11,069 nt of DNA, taken from the NCBI GenBank assembly GCA_023627715.1, contig JAMAHW010000249.1, positions 1 through 11,069 on the forward strand. The letters run 5' to 3'. Source of the stretch: Periconia sp. R9002. Taxonomy: Eukaryota; Ascomycota; Dothideomycetes; Pleosporales; Periconiaceae. Position numbers and translations under genes: made by a program. The notes under the pieces are model-generated. The model did not search any database. It was not told the DNA's origin and saw only the letters and a program-made list of their open reading frames with translations. The stretch's first letter is position 1. Each line of letters opens with the position of its first letter. This document shows, in pieces, positions 1-8,890 of the stretch.

Positions 1-673
1 ATCTAACTATACTTTATTAAGTATTATAAGTTAAAAGGCTAAATATTATTTCTACTAATAATTCTAGTAAGTTATTAGTAGTTATCTAGTTTCTACTTTA
101 GCGTATAACGCGTTTTTACTAAAAGTAATTTAATTCTATACTAAAGTAGAAGTTTTAAACCTAAAAACTTTAGTTATTAAAAAGTTTAAAAAAAATCTTA
201 ACTTTACTAAAAGTTTTAGAATTATAGTAAAGTATAGCGTACCTAGTATAGTATAGTTTTATTAAAAGTTAATTCTTTAAAAATAAATAGAAGGGTAATA
301 TTTTAAATACTATTACTAGTAAAGTAGAGTTTTATTTATAATATAATAACTTAGCTTTAGATTACTTTTAGTACAGCTACGCTATAAAATAGGAATAAAT
401 TTATATATAGTAGGTAACTAAGGAATAATTATAATCTAGAACTATAGGTTATATATATAAAAAATAAATAAAACTACCCTATAAAAAAAAAGAAAAGAAT
501 TAACTATATATATAAGTTACCCTTTATTAGGTACTTTAGCTAGGAGTTAGGGGTACCTTAGGGTACTTTTAAGTACTTCTAAGTACCTTAGCTAAGTAAA
601 GTAATTAGTAATTATTAAAGTAAGAATCTAATCTAGTATTACTTAGAGTTATATATAATATAGGTTATTATAG
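1..673. other. RIP-type AT-rich left flank, no gene recognised
   Basis: This stretch carries the same TpA-rich, CpA/TpG-poor composition as the rest of the window. I recognise no protein family, tRNA or clear repeat end in it. Positions 552-587 contain an imperfect inverted arrangement of GGTAC/GTACC blocks that may be a remnant of a small palindromic element. The retrotransposon LTR begins at about 674. I could not match the last bases before it to the five bases after the other LTR (8125-8129, taagt), so no target-site duplication is visible. Confidence 0.6.
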
Positions 674-821
674 ATAGTAGAGTAGTCTAATATATAAGAT
701 ACCTATAATAAAGGACTATATAAAAGAGGGCTAGGTATATATATAGTATATACTTAGGCCGACTATAGTTCTAGGTTATATAACCTAGGTAGTTTATACA
801 TTTAGGTAGAAGCCTATAATA
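674..821 (-). repeat. 3' LTR of the Gypsy element
   Basis: This 148-bp block is repeated directly at 7977-8124. Read on the minus strand it begins TATTATAGGC, where the other copy begins TGTTATAGGC. That is the expected TG terminus (TGTTA is frequent in fungal Gypsy LTRs) converted to TA. The two copies differ at 10 positions that I counted, all A/G or C/T, with no length difference. The left edge is placed at 674 or 675 because the shared sequence starts there; the outermost bases are uncertain by one to three. The LTR contains the palindrome at 771-788. Confidence 0.92.
771..788. repeat. 18-bp perfect palindrome in the 3' LTR
   Basis: The sequence ctaggttatataacctag equals its own reverse complement. 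It is identical in the other LTR at 8074-8091, at the same offset of 97 bases. It contains neither CpA nor TpG, so RIP cannot alter it, and it could be an ancestral promoter or protein-binding palindrome. Its function is unknown. Confidence 0.7.
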
Positions 822-824
822 CTA

Positions 825-837
825 CCCCCTCTTTTTT
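825..837 (-). other. Polypurine tract (plus-strand DNA primer) of the Gypsy element
   Basis: Read on the minus strand this is an uninterrupted purine run, six A, then GA, then five G, ending three bases before the 3' LTR. Reverse transcription of LTR elements starts plus-strand DNA synthesis at such a tract directly upstream of the 3' LTR. Its position fixes the element as minus-strand. A run of G followed by A or G is not a CpA/TpG target, which explains why it survives so cleanly. Confidence 0.8.
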
Positions 838-1100
838 AAAAGAGTAGTCTTTTACTCTATAGTTTAATAATTAAATAAAGTATAATATATATCCTATTCT
901 TAGTATTACTATCTTAGTCTTACTAATTATCTTAAGTACTATAGTAATATTAAGATATAAAAGCGGCTTTATATAATATTACTTTTTTAAACTAGGCTGT
1001 AATCTATATAACTTATAACTTATACTTAGTTATCTATTTTCTATTAGTATAAAGGCTATCTTATAGCGCTCTATATACTTATTAGTATTTTTTAATAACT
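838..1100 (-). other. 3' end of pol or untranslated leader to the polypurine tract
   Basis: This stretch lies between the chromodomain and the polypurine tract. The pol frame can be read on through it with several TAA/TAG codons that could all derive from CAA, CAG or TGG. It may therefore be the C-terminal tail of pol or an untranslated region. I recognise no domain here. Confidence 0.4.
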
Positions 1101-1119
1101 AGTAAGATTTTTAAATACT

Positions 1120-1250
1120 TTAGGTATAGGTAGTTTACGTAGGTTATACTAATAGAACTTAGTAACTATATTATATAATATAATTAAGTAGTAATAGAGT
1201 TCCTAAGTTAGATTTTTATAACCTACTTACTTAACTTTATATTCTAGGAC
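1120..1250 (-). other. C-terminal chromodomain of the Gypsy integrase
   Basis: Starting at 1244 the minus strand reads E-Y-K-V-K, stop, V-G-Y-K-N-L-T, stop, E-L. This aligns with the chromodomain core Y-x-V-K-W-x-G-Y followed by T-W-E-P, with both Trp codons (TGG) turned into stops (TAA, TAG). The chromodomain tail continues to L-P-I-P near 1125. In chromoviruses this domain tethers integrase to modified histones and directs insertion into heterochromatin. It shares the pol frame, so it was fused to integrase. Confidence 0.88.
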
Positions 1251-1799
1251 TCTACATTACTTAGTATATAGATTAGTTTTAGATTTACTAACTTAATAGG
1301 TAATAATACTCTAGACGTTAAATTCTTTATTATATATCTCTAGGCTAATAGGTATAAAGTTATTTATAACTTATTAACTAGGTAAAAGATCTATTAGTAT
1401 AAAGTGTAATAGCTAAGAGTAGAAAACGTTATATAGTCTACTTATTTTAAGTAGTAGGTTAAGCTTATATACTATATTATTAATTAAGTAAGTAATTATA
1501 AAGGGTTTATAGTATTTTATATTAAAAGTCTTACTAAAGTAATAAGTTTTAAAGTTATATATATCTAGTATAACTTTATCGCTAACTTTAAATACTAGGG
1601 TAGGTAGATAATTTTAATTAGCGTATTTAGCTTATTTAGCCTAAGCCTAGACTAGGTTATTTCTTATCTAGTTTTAGATATCTTTTAGGCGATTAGCTAA
1701 AAGGTTTATATATTCTTTTTTTAGCTTAGTAGGCGTTAATAGTAACGTAGTAGGTACTACTAGCGCTAGGGGTTTAATTTTAGATTAGAGATTATATCT

Positions 1800-2420
1800 T
1801 TTTATAGCCTTAAACAGCATAACTTTAGTACTATTATAAACTAAAAAGTTAGCTACTAGTTCTACTATAGGAAAATATAATACTTAATCTAATTACTTAT
1901 AGTTAACGTATACTTTTAGATAGGCTTTTAGCTATACGTTAACTACTTTAGTCTAACTATTAGTCTCTAGGTAAAACGCTATAGAGAACTTAGGTTTAGT
2001 GCTTAGCTATTAGTAAAGTTTTTTCTAGAAATATAATATAAATTACTTACTACGATTACTAATAATTTTTTAAAGAAACCTTTCTTTACGCTATATATAT
2101 TCTATAAAGGCTTATATAATATTATCTACCCTAAAACTAGTTATAGTAATAAACCTCTTCTTTTTTATAAACTTATTAATAATTACTATAATATGCTTAT
2201 ACTATCGCCTATTAATTTTATATATAGGTAAGCTTATAATAAAGTCTATAGTAATATAGTCTTAATACTAATTAGGTATAGGTAAAGGGTATAGTAAGCT
2301 ATACTTACCTTATTAGTTATATTTAATATAGTAGTAGATAAGGTAGTTATAAACGTATTAAGCTATTATAGTAGTTATAAGGGGCTAGTAATACTAACGT
2401 CTTAACTATATATAAGTATT
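1800..2420 (-). other. Integrase zinc-binding and catalytic domain, DDE changed to D-N-K
   Basis: The second half of the HHCC zinc-binding region reads Y-I-K-Y at about 2330-2320, where C-x-x-C is expected (TGT to TAT twice). Next come L-L-Y-P-L-P-I-P (about 2294-2271) and I-T-I-D-F-I (2255-2238) with the first catalytic Asp intact at 2244-2246. The block K-H-I-I-V-I-I-N follows. The second catalytic Asp is Asn in I-I-S-N-R-S (AAT 2055-2057). Near 1979-1940 a block reads F-Y-L-E-T-N-S, stop, T-K-V-V-N, and the third catalytic residue, Glu, is Lys (AAA 1947-1949). The domain would have inserted the cDNA into chromosomes. Confidence 0.92.
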
Positions 2421-3129
2421 AGCCCTACCTCCATATCCTTTAGTAATATTATTATAGGCTTTTTAGATAATATTAACTTAGAGGTCTTTATAGTTAGGAA
2501 TATAAACTTTCCTTTTAATATATAGTATACTTTTAGATACTTAATAATTAGCTATTTCTAGTCTAAGTATTTATTTATAGATAAGTTCTAATAGGAGTCT
2601 TCTCTAGCTTAAAGTTATAGCTTATATAATAGCTTAGGCTTATATATTATATAAATACTTTATTTAAATATAATCTATAATATCTCCCTTTAATAAGTCT
2701 AAGTAGTATATACTACTCTTCTCTAAGGGTGTCTCTTCTAAGATAGTAGTACTTATAGTAGCTAATAGTAGTAATTCTTCTATTAACTCTTTACTATAGT
2801 TATTTTTTTTACTTAGTTAATATATTATAAGTATAATCTTTATAGAGTCTTTATAGTACTTACTAAGAAGTATAAAAGTTAAGTAAATAGCGTATTTAGT
2901 ATCTATAAGTTAGAATTCTACTTAGTAAGGCTTAAGTAGAGTTTAGACTTAGTATTAGTAATAATTATTAGTATTATTTAATAGTAAGTCTCTAGGGTAT
3001 TATATTAAGGCGTCTAGTTTTATTCTCTTTTATCCTAGTTAATACCTAATTTTAAAATTAAATTTAGAAAAGAACTCTACTTAGTAAGCTTACCTCTTAT
3101 TAAGCTTTTTACTTAATATAAAATACTCT

Positions 3130-3400
3130 AGAGCTTAATAGTTTAAGATAACGTTAATAAGAGCTTTAAACTTTAATAATTTAAACCTCTATTTTTTAAA
3201 AGTGTAAACTATTACTAGGAGCTTTTTATTATAGATTTTATAGTTATATTCTATAGATATTATTTTATAGAATAGAAAAGCTACTAGGTATAGCACTCTA
3301 TTATATATTTAAGAAAGTATAGCTACTATAATAAAATCTAATATATTTATTTTAAGCTATATTTCTTTATTTAGGTTAAAGTAGACTAAGACTAGCGCTA
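3130..3400 (-). other. RNase H domain of the Gypsy element
   Basis: The domain follows RT in the same frame. It starts with a block aligning with the D-A-S motif of Gypsy RNase H. Here the catalytic Asp codon is Asn (AAT 3345-3347) and the motif reads N-I-L-D-F, followed by A-I-L-S. A block resembling H-P-V-A-F follows, and then E-Y-N-Y-K-I-Y-N-K-K-L-L at 3251-3216. The consensus there is N-Y-E-I-x-D-K-E-L-L, so the catalytic Glu has become Lys. The changes are all G-to-A on the coding strand. Confidence 0.85.
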
Positions 3401-3699
3401 AAGTAAAAGCTTTTTTTAAGTTTTTAAAAGCTTATTATTTTTTTAGGCCTATAGAGAAGCTTTAATAATTTTTTTTAGTTATCTTAGTAAAGGGTTTTAT
3501 AATTAAGCTAAACCTAAGAATAAAACGTCTATAGAAATTAGTAAATCTAAAAAAAGCTTATAACTTTTATAAGTATATAGAAAGCTTTTAATCTATAATA
3601 GTATTAACTTTTATAAGGTCTATTTCTATCTCTTTAGTAGTAAGTATTAGTTCTAGATACTTAACCCTTATTATTTTAAACTTTAATTTATAGATATCT

Positions 3700-4300
3700 A
3701 GAAATAAGCCTATAGTATAAAGCTAGTTAACTACTTAGATTATATATACTTTATATAACTATTTATTTTTACTATAAACTAGGATGTTATTAAAGTACGC
3801 TATATAAAATATATCTAAAAAGTTATATAGGGTTTAGTTAATAAGTGTTTAAAAGGTGCTAGGAGTATTATATAGGCTAAAGAGTATTACTAGGTATTTA
3901 TAGAAGCTATATTAAGTAAAGAAAGCTATTTTATACTTATTACCTTATTTAATCCTAACTTTATTAAAAGCTATAATAATATCTATAATAGTTATAAATT
4001 TTACCTTATTTAGATAAGTAAGAGTTTTTTTAATTACTAGAAGTATATTATAATTTTTTACTATATTAGTGTTAAGAGCTTAGTAGTTAATATAAATTTA
4101 AAGGCCTACTTTAGGTTTTTTAACTACTATAATAGGTGCTACGTAAGGGGAGCTACTAGGTTAGATATAGCCTTTATAAAGTATCTCCTCTAAATAGGCT
4201 TTTACTACTTTAGCTTCTATATATATAAGGCTATAGATGTATAGTTAGGCTACCTTTAAGTTATCTTTTAGTATAATAGTATAGTCTACTTTAGAATAAT
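3700..4300 (-). other. Reverse transcriptase domain, catalytic YxDD changed to YFNN
   Basis: Recognisable blocks in order are: a Leu/Glu-rich lead-in at 4199; P-S-S-S-P-Y-V-A-P at about 4157-4130; V-V-K-K-P-K; the block T-I-I-D-I-I-I-A-F-N-K at about 3990-3960, with its catalytic Asp intact (GAT 3981-3983); the P-F-G-L-x-N-A-P-type block at about 3890-3855 with several substitutions; and A-Y-F-N-N-I-L-V-Y-S-K at 3800-3770. In an active enzyme the last motif is Y-x-D-D. Here both Asp codons have become Asn (AAT 3789-3791, AAC 3786-3788). Two of the three metal-binding carboxylates are lost, so the enzyme is dead even apart from the stop codons. Confidence 0.92.
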
Positions 4301-4939
4301 ATAGTAGGAGCTTATTAGCCTCTATTAAACTAAAGGCTTTAACTTATAACTTAAGGAAATCTAGTAGTAGCGCGTAAACTTTATCTTTTAATTATATAGG
4401 CTTCTCTATTTTATCTATATATTTATTAAAGTTAACTTATATAACTATTACTAAATGTTTAGTAATAACTTAATAAAAGGCTTTAGTATTATAGTTATCC
4501 TTTCTTCTTATAGTTATATTAGAAGGGTATAATAGCTAGTCTTAATTATAGGGTTCTACTTATATAATTAAATCTAGTTAGACTTTTACTATTATAAGCG
4601 CTATATAAGTACTAATTACGTTTAAGTAGCTATATACTATTATAAGATAGTTTTTACTTACTAACTTACCTAATTTAAAAATAACTTTTAAAAGAGCTAA
4701 GTATAAATAATTTAAAAAATAATATAAGGACTTAAACTTTATTAAGTAAAACTTACTAAATCCTAGTATAGGCTAATATTAATCTAACTATTTTATACCT
4801 AGGATAATATTATAAGAACTAGTTAGATAGATAAAGTATATTACTACTAATATATACGTACTATATTAAATAGTAAGATTAGTAGCTTAAGTAAGGTTAC
4901 TAACTACTTTCTTTTCTATAAGAGCTAGAGGAATTAGCT

Positions 4940-5100
4940 TAATAAGAGAGTAGGCCTTAATATTATATTATTTAAGAAATTAAGAGTAGGTAAAAGAGGT
5001 ACTAGCGCCTAAGTCTATTAATTATATAGCTTTAGTCTATTAGCGTAAAGTAGGTAACTTAACTTAATAGGGAAATAATAGTTATAACTACTAGTCCTTA
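4940..5100 (-). other. Retropepsin-type aspartic protease domain
   Basis: The active-site loop reads L-I-D-L-G-A-S-T-S-F, with the Asp codon at 5013-5015. The family consensus is D-S/T-G-A, so the Asp is intact and the following residue is Leu instead of Ser. This is one C-to-T change (TCA to TTA), again at a CpA. The residues before it contain stop codons at positions where Gln is plausible. The domain lies at the N-terminal end of the pol frame, as in Ty3/Gypsy elements. Only the active-site region is recognisable, so the limits are approximate. Confidence 0.75.
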
Positions 5101-5434
5101 GATTAATTAAGAAACGCTAATAATAATTAATATATAGTATAAAGTCTAGCTTCTAAGTTTTAAATATAGCGCTAGAGTTATTTAAAGATAATTTAGGTAT
5201 TATATAACTAATACTCCTAAGTGCGTTTTTATTTAAGAGCGTCTAGTTTAATAAGTGCTTATTAATACTAGTTTAATTTAAAGAAATAAGCTCTTCTTCT
5301 CTTAATTAAATTTTATAATTATTAGTGTAAGTAGTAGTAAGGTTAAATACGTCTAGTTCTTTATTAATAATATTTATTACTATAAGAGTAGGAATATTTT
5401 TTAATAATATAGTAGGTTTATTTTTATAGGGCGT

Positions 5435-5479
5435 ATTAGTAGCGTTAGTATTATAACTCTTATAGCTATATTAGAAGTA
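5435..5479 (-). other. Possible degraded CCHC zinc knuckle of Gag
   Basis: In the frame of the downstream gag segment, codons from 5479 read Y-F-stop-Y-S-Y-K-S-Y. If each Tyr is a RIP product (Cys TGT/TGC to TAT/TAC, His CAT/CAC to TAT/TAC) and each Ser comes from Gly (GGT/GGC to AGT/AGC), the spacing is C-x2-C-x4-H with the usual Gly positions. The expected last Cys four residues later reads Thr, which RIP does not explain, so this is tentative. The location before the protease is right for a nucleocapsid motif. Confidence 0.4.
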
Positions 5480-6413
5480 GAGCCTAAGCTTAGCTAGTTT
5501 ATTAATTTACTTATAGGAGTAACTATAAATAGTAATTTATTAGCTTTTAGGAATAGGGTATTTACTATTAGTAGTATATAATAGGCTACTTAAATAAATA
5601 GTACTAGGATTAGCTATAGATATACTAGTTTACTATATACTTAAGGTAATATTACTATTCTACTATTCTAGGTACTAGGTATAAGTAAGAAAGTTATTAA
5701 GTGTTTTATTAGTTTATTCTCTAGTAGAAACCTATTTAGCTAAAGCTAAGTTTATTAGATAGTAAGCGTATTTAAGCTTTTAAAACTCTAAGTACCCTAG
5801 AATATTAATAGTTATAAGGAATTAGGACTACTAGATAGCTACTTTCTTATTAGCTTTTTAATATAACTTTTATCTAAATAGTTAATATTTAGTATTACTT
5901 ACTTAGTTATAAGTAAGGTATATATTATTAAGCGGCTATAGAAAGTTATTAATACTCTAAATTAAGCTAAAGTATAAGTAGATAATATACTACGCGTTAC
6001 CTTTAATTTTACTATATAGATACTATACTTAGTGTATCTTTATAAGTAGCGTCTATACTTTATTTATTACTTTAATCTACTACTGTTTATAGTTAGAATC
6101 TACTTCTTTTTTAAATATCTTAATATTAGGTGCCTTATATCTAGTATTTAATAGAGAGTAATTAGAGCTATTATTATAAATAGGGGGTAGAATATTTATA
6201 TAGCTAGCCTATACTAGGAGGGTTAGGTAAGAGATATTACCTAGGGTATAGTAATTTAATAAGTAATTAATAGATAAGTTATATATATTACGTATTAAAA
6301 GTTATAGATTAAATTTAACTATTAGGTAAGAGTTATCTACGCTAAAGTTAGTATAATTAAGTAGTCTACCTTAAAGAATAATAAAAGGTAAGCGTTAACT
6401 TAGCTTTTAAATC

Positions 6414-6431
6414 TATATATATATATATATT
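6414..6431. repeat. (TA)9 microsatellite inside gag
   Basis: This is an uninterrupted alternation of T and A over 18 bases. It probably arose from CpA/TpG-containing codons collapsing to TpA and may have expanded by slippage. It lies in the gag-like region. Confidence 0.7.
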
Positions 6432-7469
6432 AGCTAGCTCTTACTTAGTAGTAGAGAGTTACTCTTATAGATAAGTAGCGTTATATATAGCTATATTATA
6501 ATTAGTTTTTATTTACTAAAGATATTTACTATAGTAAGTTAATTCTTCTTTAGCTTTTTAGTTAACTACTTTTAGTTATATAATAAGTAACTTTTTAGCT
6601 TTTAGTAGGTCTAACTTTTTTTTTAGCGCTTTTTAAAGCTAATTATTATTTATCTCTTTAAATACTATCTCTTTTTTTAACTTATTAATATCTATATTAT
6701 ACTATTAGATAGTAGTTACGTATTAGTATATAAGCTCTTAAAAGAACTCTAGGGCGTCCTATATACTCTCTATTAATTTTTTAGGCCTATAAAGTATTAT
6801 TTAAGTAATTAGATTACTATTAGTATTATATTATCCTACTATAAAATATAGATACTTATTCTTATTACTTAAAACTATAAAGACTAGAGACTTTTAAGGT
6901 AAAATATTTACGTAATAAAGGTTCTATATTTTTTATACTTATCTTTTATAGTTATAGAAAGAGGGAAAGTAGCTAAGTTAGTAAATAATAGTAGGCGCTT
7001 CTTTAAGCTAGAAGGCGCTTCTAAAGTAGCTAGTCTAAGAGATAACGCTAGAAAGGTAGGTTTAGTAAAGTAAGTAGCTTACTTAGTTTTATATTAGTTA
7101 AACTTATCTAATAAGTTATTATTAACTACTTAGGTATTTTTATAAACTAGAATAGTACTTTAGATACCTTATAATATTATTTATAAAGTTACTTATATAT
7201 TACTAAGTAAGCCTATAGCTAAGGCTTCTACTATACTACTAGGCTAGCTTACTAATAGCTCTTTAAAGTTAATAAGTAGCTCTACTAAGTAGTATTACTT
7301 TAGTATTTAAAACTAACTATTATTTTTTTTAGTAAGTTATAGTATAGGTAGCGCTTTAGAAGTAGCTAGTATAGGTATAGGTTTACTAGTTTTTTTAGCT
7401 ATTATAGAAATAGTAAAAAGTATTAATAATAATAAAATCTTAATAAAGGTAAAAGTTAGTAAAAGTAGT

Positions 7470-7976
7470 AGAGTTTAGAGTAAGTAGGTATAAGAATTTT
7501 TACTTAACTAACTATATAGTTAGTACGTCTACCTTTACTAAATTATTTACTATTTAACCTACTAACGTACTCTACGTATATAACTAGCTAATACTTTATT
7601 TTATAGTATTACTTTTTAGTAGTTACTTTTTAGTAAAGTAGCTCTATAGCTTAGTAGTATTATTACTATTATACTTCTATAATTCTAACTCTTTTATTAA
7701 ACTAATATTTCTATAGCTAATAGAATAGTCTATTTTCTTTAAATATTTAAACTAATTAATAGTCTTTAAGGATTTATTTAGCTCTAGCGTAACTCTAATA
7801 ACTATTATTATAGTATAAGCTTTTATAGAAGATACTTTTTTTCTAAACCTAGATACTTTATATAGCTCTAAGTCTATATACTTATTACCTAGCAATATAG
7901 TTTAAAGAGCTAGTTATTATTAGGTAGTTAATTATAGGTATAGTATAAGGGACGTTATAATTAGAAGGTATATAAA
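7470..7976 (-). other. 5' leader between the 5' LTR and gag
   Basis: About 500 bases separate the 5' LTR from the first coding-like gag segment. I see no protein motif here. The primer-binding site should lie in the first 20 or so bases next to 7977 on the minus strand, but RIP or an unusual priming mode hides it: those bases read TTTATATACC. No distinctive promoter or RNA structure was recognised. Confidence 0.45.
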
Positions 7977-8124
7977 ATAGTAGAGTAGTCTAATATATAA
8001 GATACCTATAATAAAAAACTATATAAGAGAGGGCTAGGTATATGTATAGTATATACTTAGGCTAACTATAGTTCTAGGTTATATAACCTAGGTAGTCTAT
8101 ACGTCTAGGTAGAAGCCTATAACA
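7977..8124 (-). repeat. 5' LTR of the Gypsy element
   Basis: This is the second copy of the 148-bp LTR. On the minus strand it starts with an intact TG (TGTTATAGGC, from 8124 downward). Compared with 674-821 it keeps the less mutated base at some sites (cgt versus cat, tgt versus tat) and the more mutated base at others (aaaaaa versus aaagga, ctaa versus ccga). Both copies were therefore mutated independently after insertion. In the element's orientation this LTR would carry the promoter. Confidence 0.92.
8074..8091. repeat. 18-bp perfect palindrome in the 5' LTR
   Basis: Identical to the palindrome at 771-788 and at the same offset in the LTR. It is self-complementary over all 18 bases. Confidence 0.7.
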
Positions 8125-8159
8125 TAAGTAAGCTAGTTTTATATAATATATACCTACTA

Positions 8160-8690
8160 AATAGCTTATTAGAGGTAAACTTTTTACTACTTTTTAGTTA
8201 TAAGAATTAATAAAAAATAGTATTAATACGCTTAAAAAAGTCTTTAAAAAAATAGCTATAAATATATTTTTTAAGTATACTAACTAATTTTTAAGTACCC
8301 CTAAAAAAAATTATATAAATTTATTAAAAAATATAGAAAATATTATAGAAGTAATAATATAAATATAAGTATAAAATAAAAACTAATTAGCTACTTATCT
8401 AATAAATAAGTACCTCTAGGGCCTAGTAATAATAGAGGTAGCACCTATTTTTTTATATACCTATACTAAGTTAGTAAAAATAAGAAAAAAAATACTTAGA
8501 CTAGTAACTATTTTTAGTAATATAAAAACTTTCTAAAATCTACCTATAAAAGTAAACCTAAAAGTATATAGCTAATTAAATATATTAGATATATAAGTAG
8601 TTACTAAAAGGTCTACCTATAAATATACTAATACTAATAATAGTATTAATTAGAAAGTATATAAATGGTAACTTAAATACTAAGCTATCT
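8160..8690 (+). pseudogene. Unidentified coding-like frame, heavily decayed
   Basis: Reading plus-strand codons that begin at 8162 and continue in step, stop codons (TAA/TAG) are sparser and residues look more protein-like than in the adjacent frame I compared. The longest open run is 8420-8533 (38 codons), in a background where TAA and TAG occur every few codons. It includes segments rich in Lys, Ile, Thr and Tyr, and a T-N-T-N-N-S-type stretch near 8630. I do not recognise a family and see no catalytic motif. It ends shortly before the terminal inverted repeat at 8743, so it may belong to an older element into which that one inserted, or to flanking repeat sequence. It could also be a chance low-stop frame. 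Confidence 0.3.
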
Positions 8691-8871
8691 TTTTTATAAA
8701 AAAAATTATTAAAGTTCTAAATACGTACTTATATATAAAAAAGTAATTATAAGTAAGTATTAGGCACTTTTTATAGTAATAATTACTTAGGTTACCTAGG
8801 CCTAGTATAAAAAAGTTATAAAAAAGTTATTTATAAAAAGTATATAGAAAAAAAGTATATAAAAGTATAGT

Positions 8872-8889
8872 TACGTAATATATTACGTA
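8872..8889. repeat. 18-bp palindrome inside the left TIR
   Basis: tacgtaatatattacgta is self-complementary. The equivalent place in the right arm (10037-10054) has lost the symmetry through C-to-T and G-to-A changes, reading tacgtaatatattatata. It probably was a palindrome in the ancestral element. Confidence 0.6.
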
Positions 8890-8890
8890 G

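Larger units (their letters stand above)
1100..5100 (-). pseudogene. RIP-inactivated Gypsy pol polyprotein (PR-RT-RH-IN-chromodomain)
   Basis: The polyprotein would have matured the particle, copied the element RNA into DNA and integrated it. Reading the minus strand downward, I find protease (LIDLGAS, 5015), RT (PSSSP near 4150, IIDI 3983, YFNN 3797-3786), RNase H (ILDF 3350, NKKLL near 3220), integrase (IDFI 2249, ISNRS 2060, TKVVN 1952) and chromodomain (EYKVK 1244). The first base of each of these codons has the same remainder modulo three, so they share one frame with no net indel over almost 3.9 kb. In-frame stops are TAA or TAG, as expected from Gln CAA/CAG or Trp TGG. Catalytic residues are changed by G-to-A on the coding strand (Asp to Asn, Glu to Lys). 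No start codon was identified. The upstream gag segment at 6180-5350 lies in a different frame, consistent with a -1 shift between gag and pol. Confidence 0.92.
5350..7470 (-). pseudogene. RIP-inactivated gag-like region
   Basis: Gag proteins form the virus-like particle and bind the element RNA. Between the 5' LTR and pol the minus strand shows three coding-like segments. The first (about 7460-6980) is Ser/Thr/Pro/Lys-rich and then Leu-rich. The second (about 6950-6240) is in another frame and contains a heptad-like, Lys/Glu/Leu-rich stretch at 6790-6500 that looks like a coiled coil. The third (about 6160-5350) returns to the first frame and has gag-capsid character: an F-K-K-E-V-D block near 6115, then alternating charged and aromatic residues. 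A degraded zinc knuckle follows near 5480. The two frame changes cancel, which suggests two small indels or separate ORFs. Assignment rests on position and character rather than a strong signature, and no start codon is visible. Confidence 0.6.
674..8124 (-). mobile_element. Complete but inactivated Ty3/Gypsy chromovirus LTR retrotransposon
   Basis: Two direct 148-bp LTRs flank an interior that encodes, on the minus strand, gag, protease, reverse transcriptase, RNase H, integrase and a chromodomain. That order (integrase after RNase H) is diagnostic of Ty3/Gypsy rather than Ty1/Copia, and the C-terminal chromodomain places it among chromoviruses, a group common in fungi. Orientation is fixed independently by the polypurine tract beside the LTR at 674-821, which makes that LTR the 3' one. 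The length, 7,451 bp, is normal or slightly long for fungal chromoviruses. Every functional domain carries C-to-T or G-to-A damage and many stop codons, so it cannot encode active proteins. I did not identify the primer-binding site: the minus-strand sequence just after the 5' LTR (7976 downward) has no clear TGG start. Confidence 0.93.

Noticed and set aside
552..587. A miniature inverted-repeat element in the left flank
   Set aside because: The GGTAC/GTACC arrangement is imperfect and short, and palindromes are frequent in TpA-rich DNA. No boundaries or second copy were seen.
2166..2190. The Asn in the I-I-V-I-I-N block as a lost integrase catalytic residue
   Set aside because: That position is a conserved but non-catalytic Asp in Gypsy integrases. 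The catalytic triad maps to 2244-2246, 2055-2057 and 1947-1949.
7960..7976. A tRNA primer-binding site next to the 5' LTR
   Set aside because: The minus-strand bases after the LTR read TTTATATACC and show no TGG start. RIP could have destroyed it, but nothing visible supports a specific tRNA or self-priming.
669..8129. A 5-bp target-site duplication around the Gypsy element
   Set aside because: The five bases after the 5' LTR (taagt, 8125-8129) do not match the bases before 674, even allowing C/T and G/A changes.
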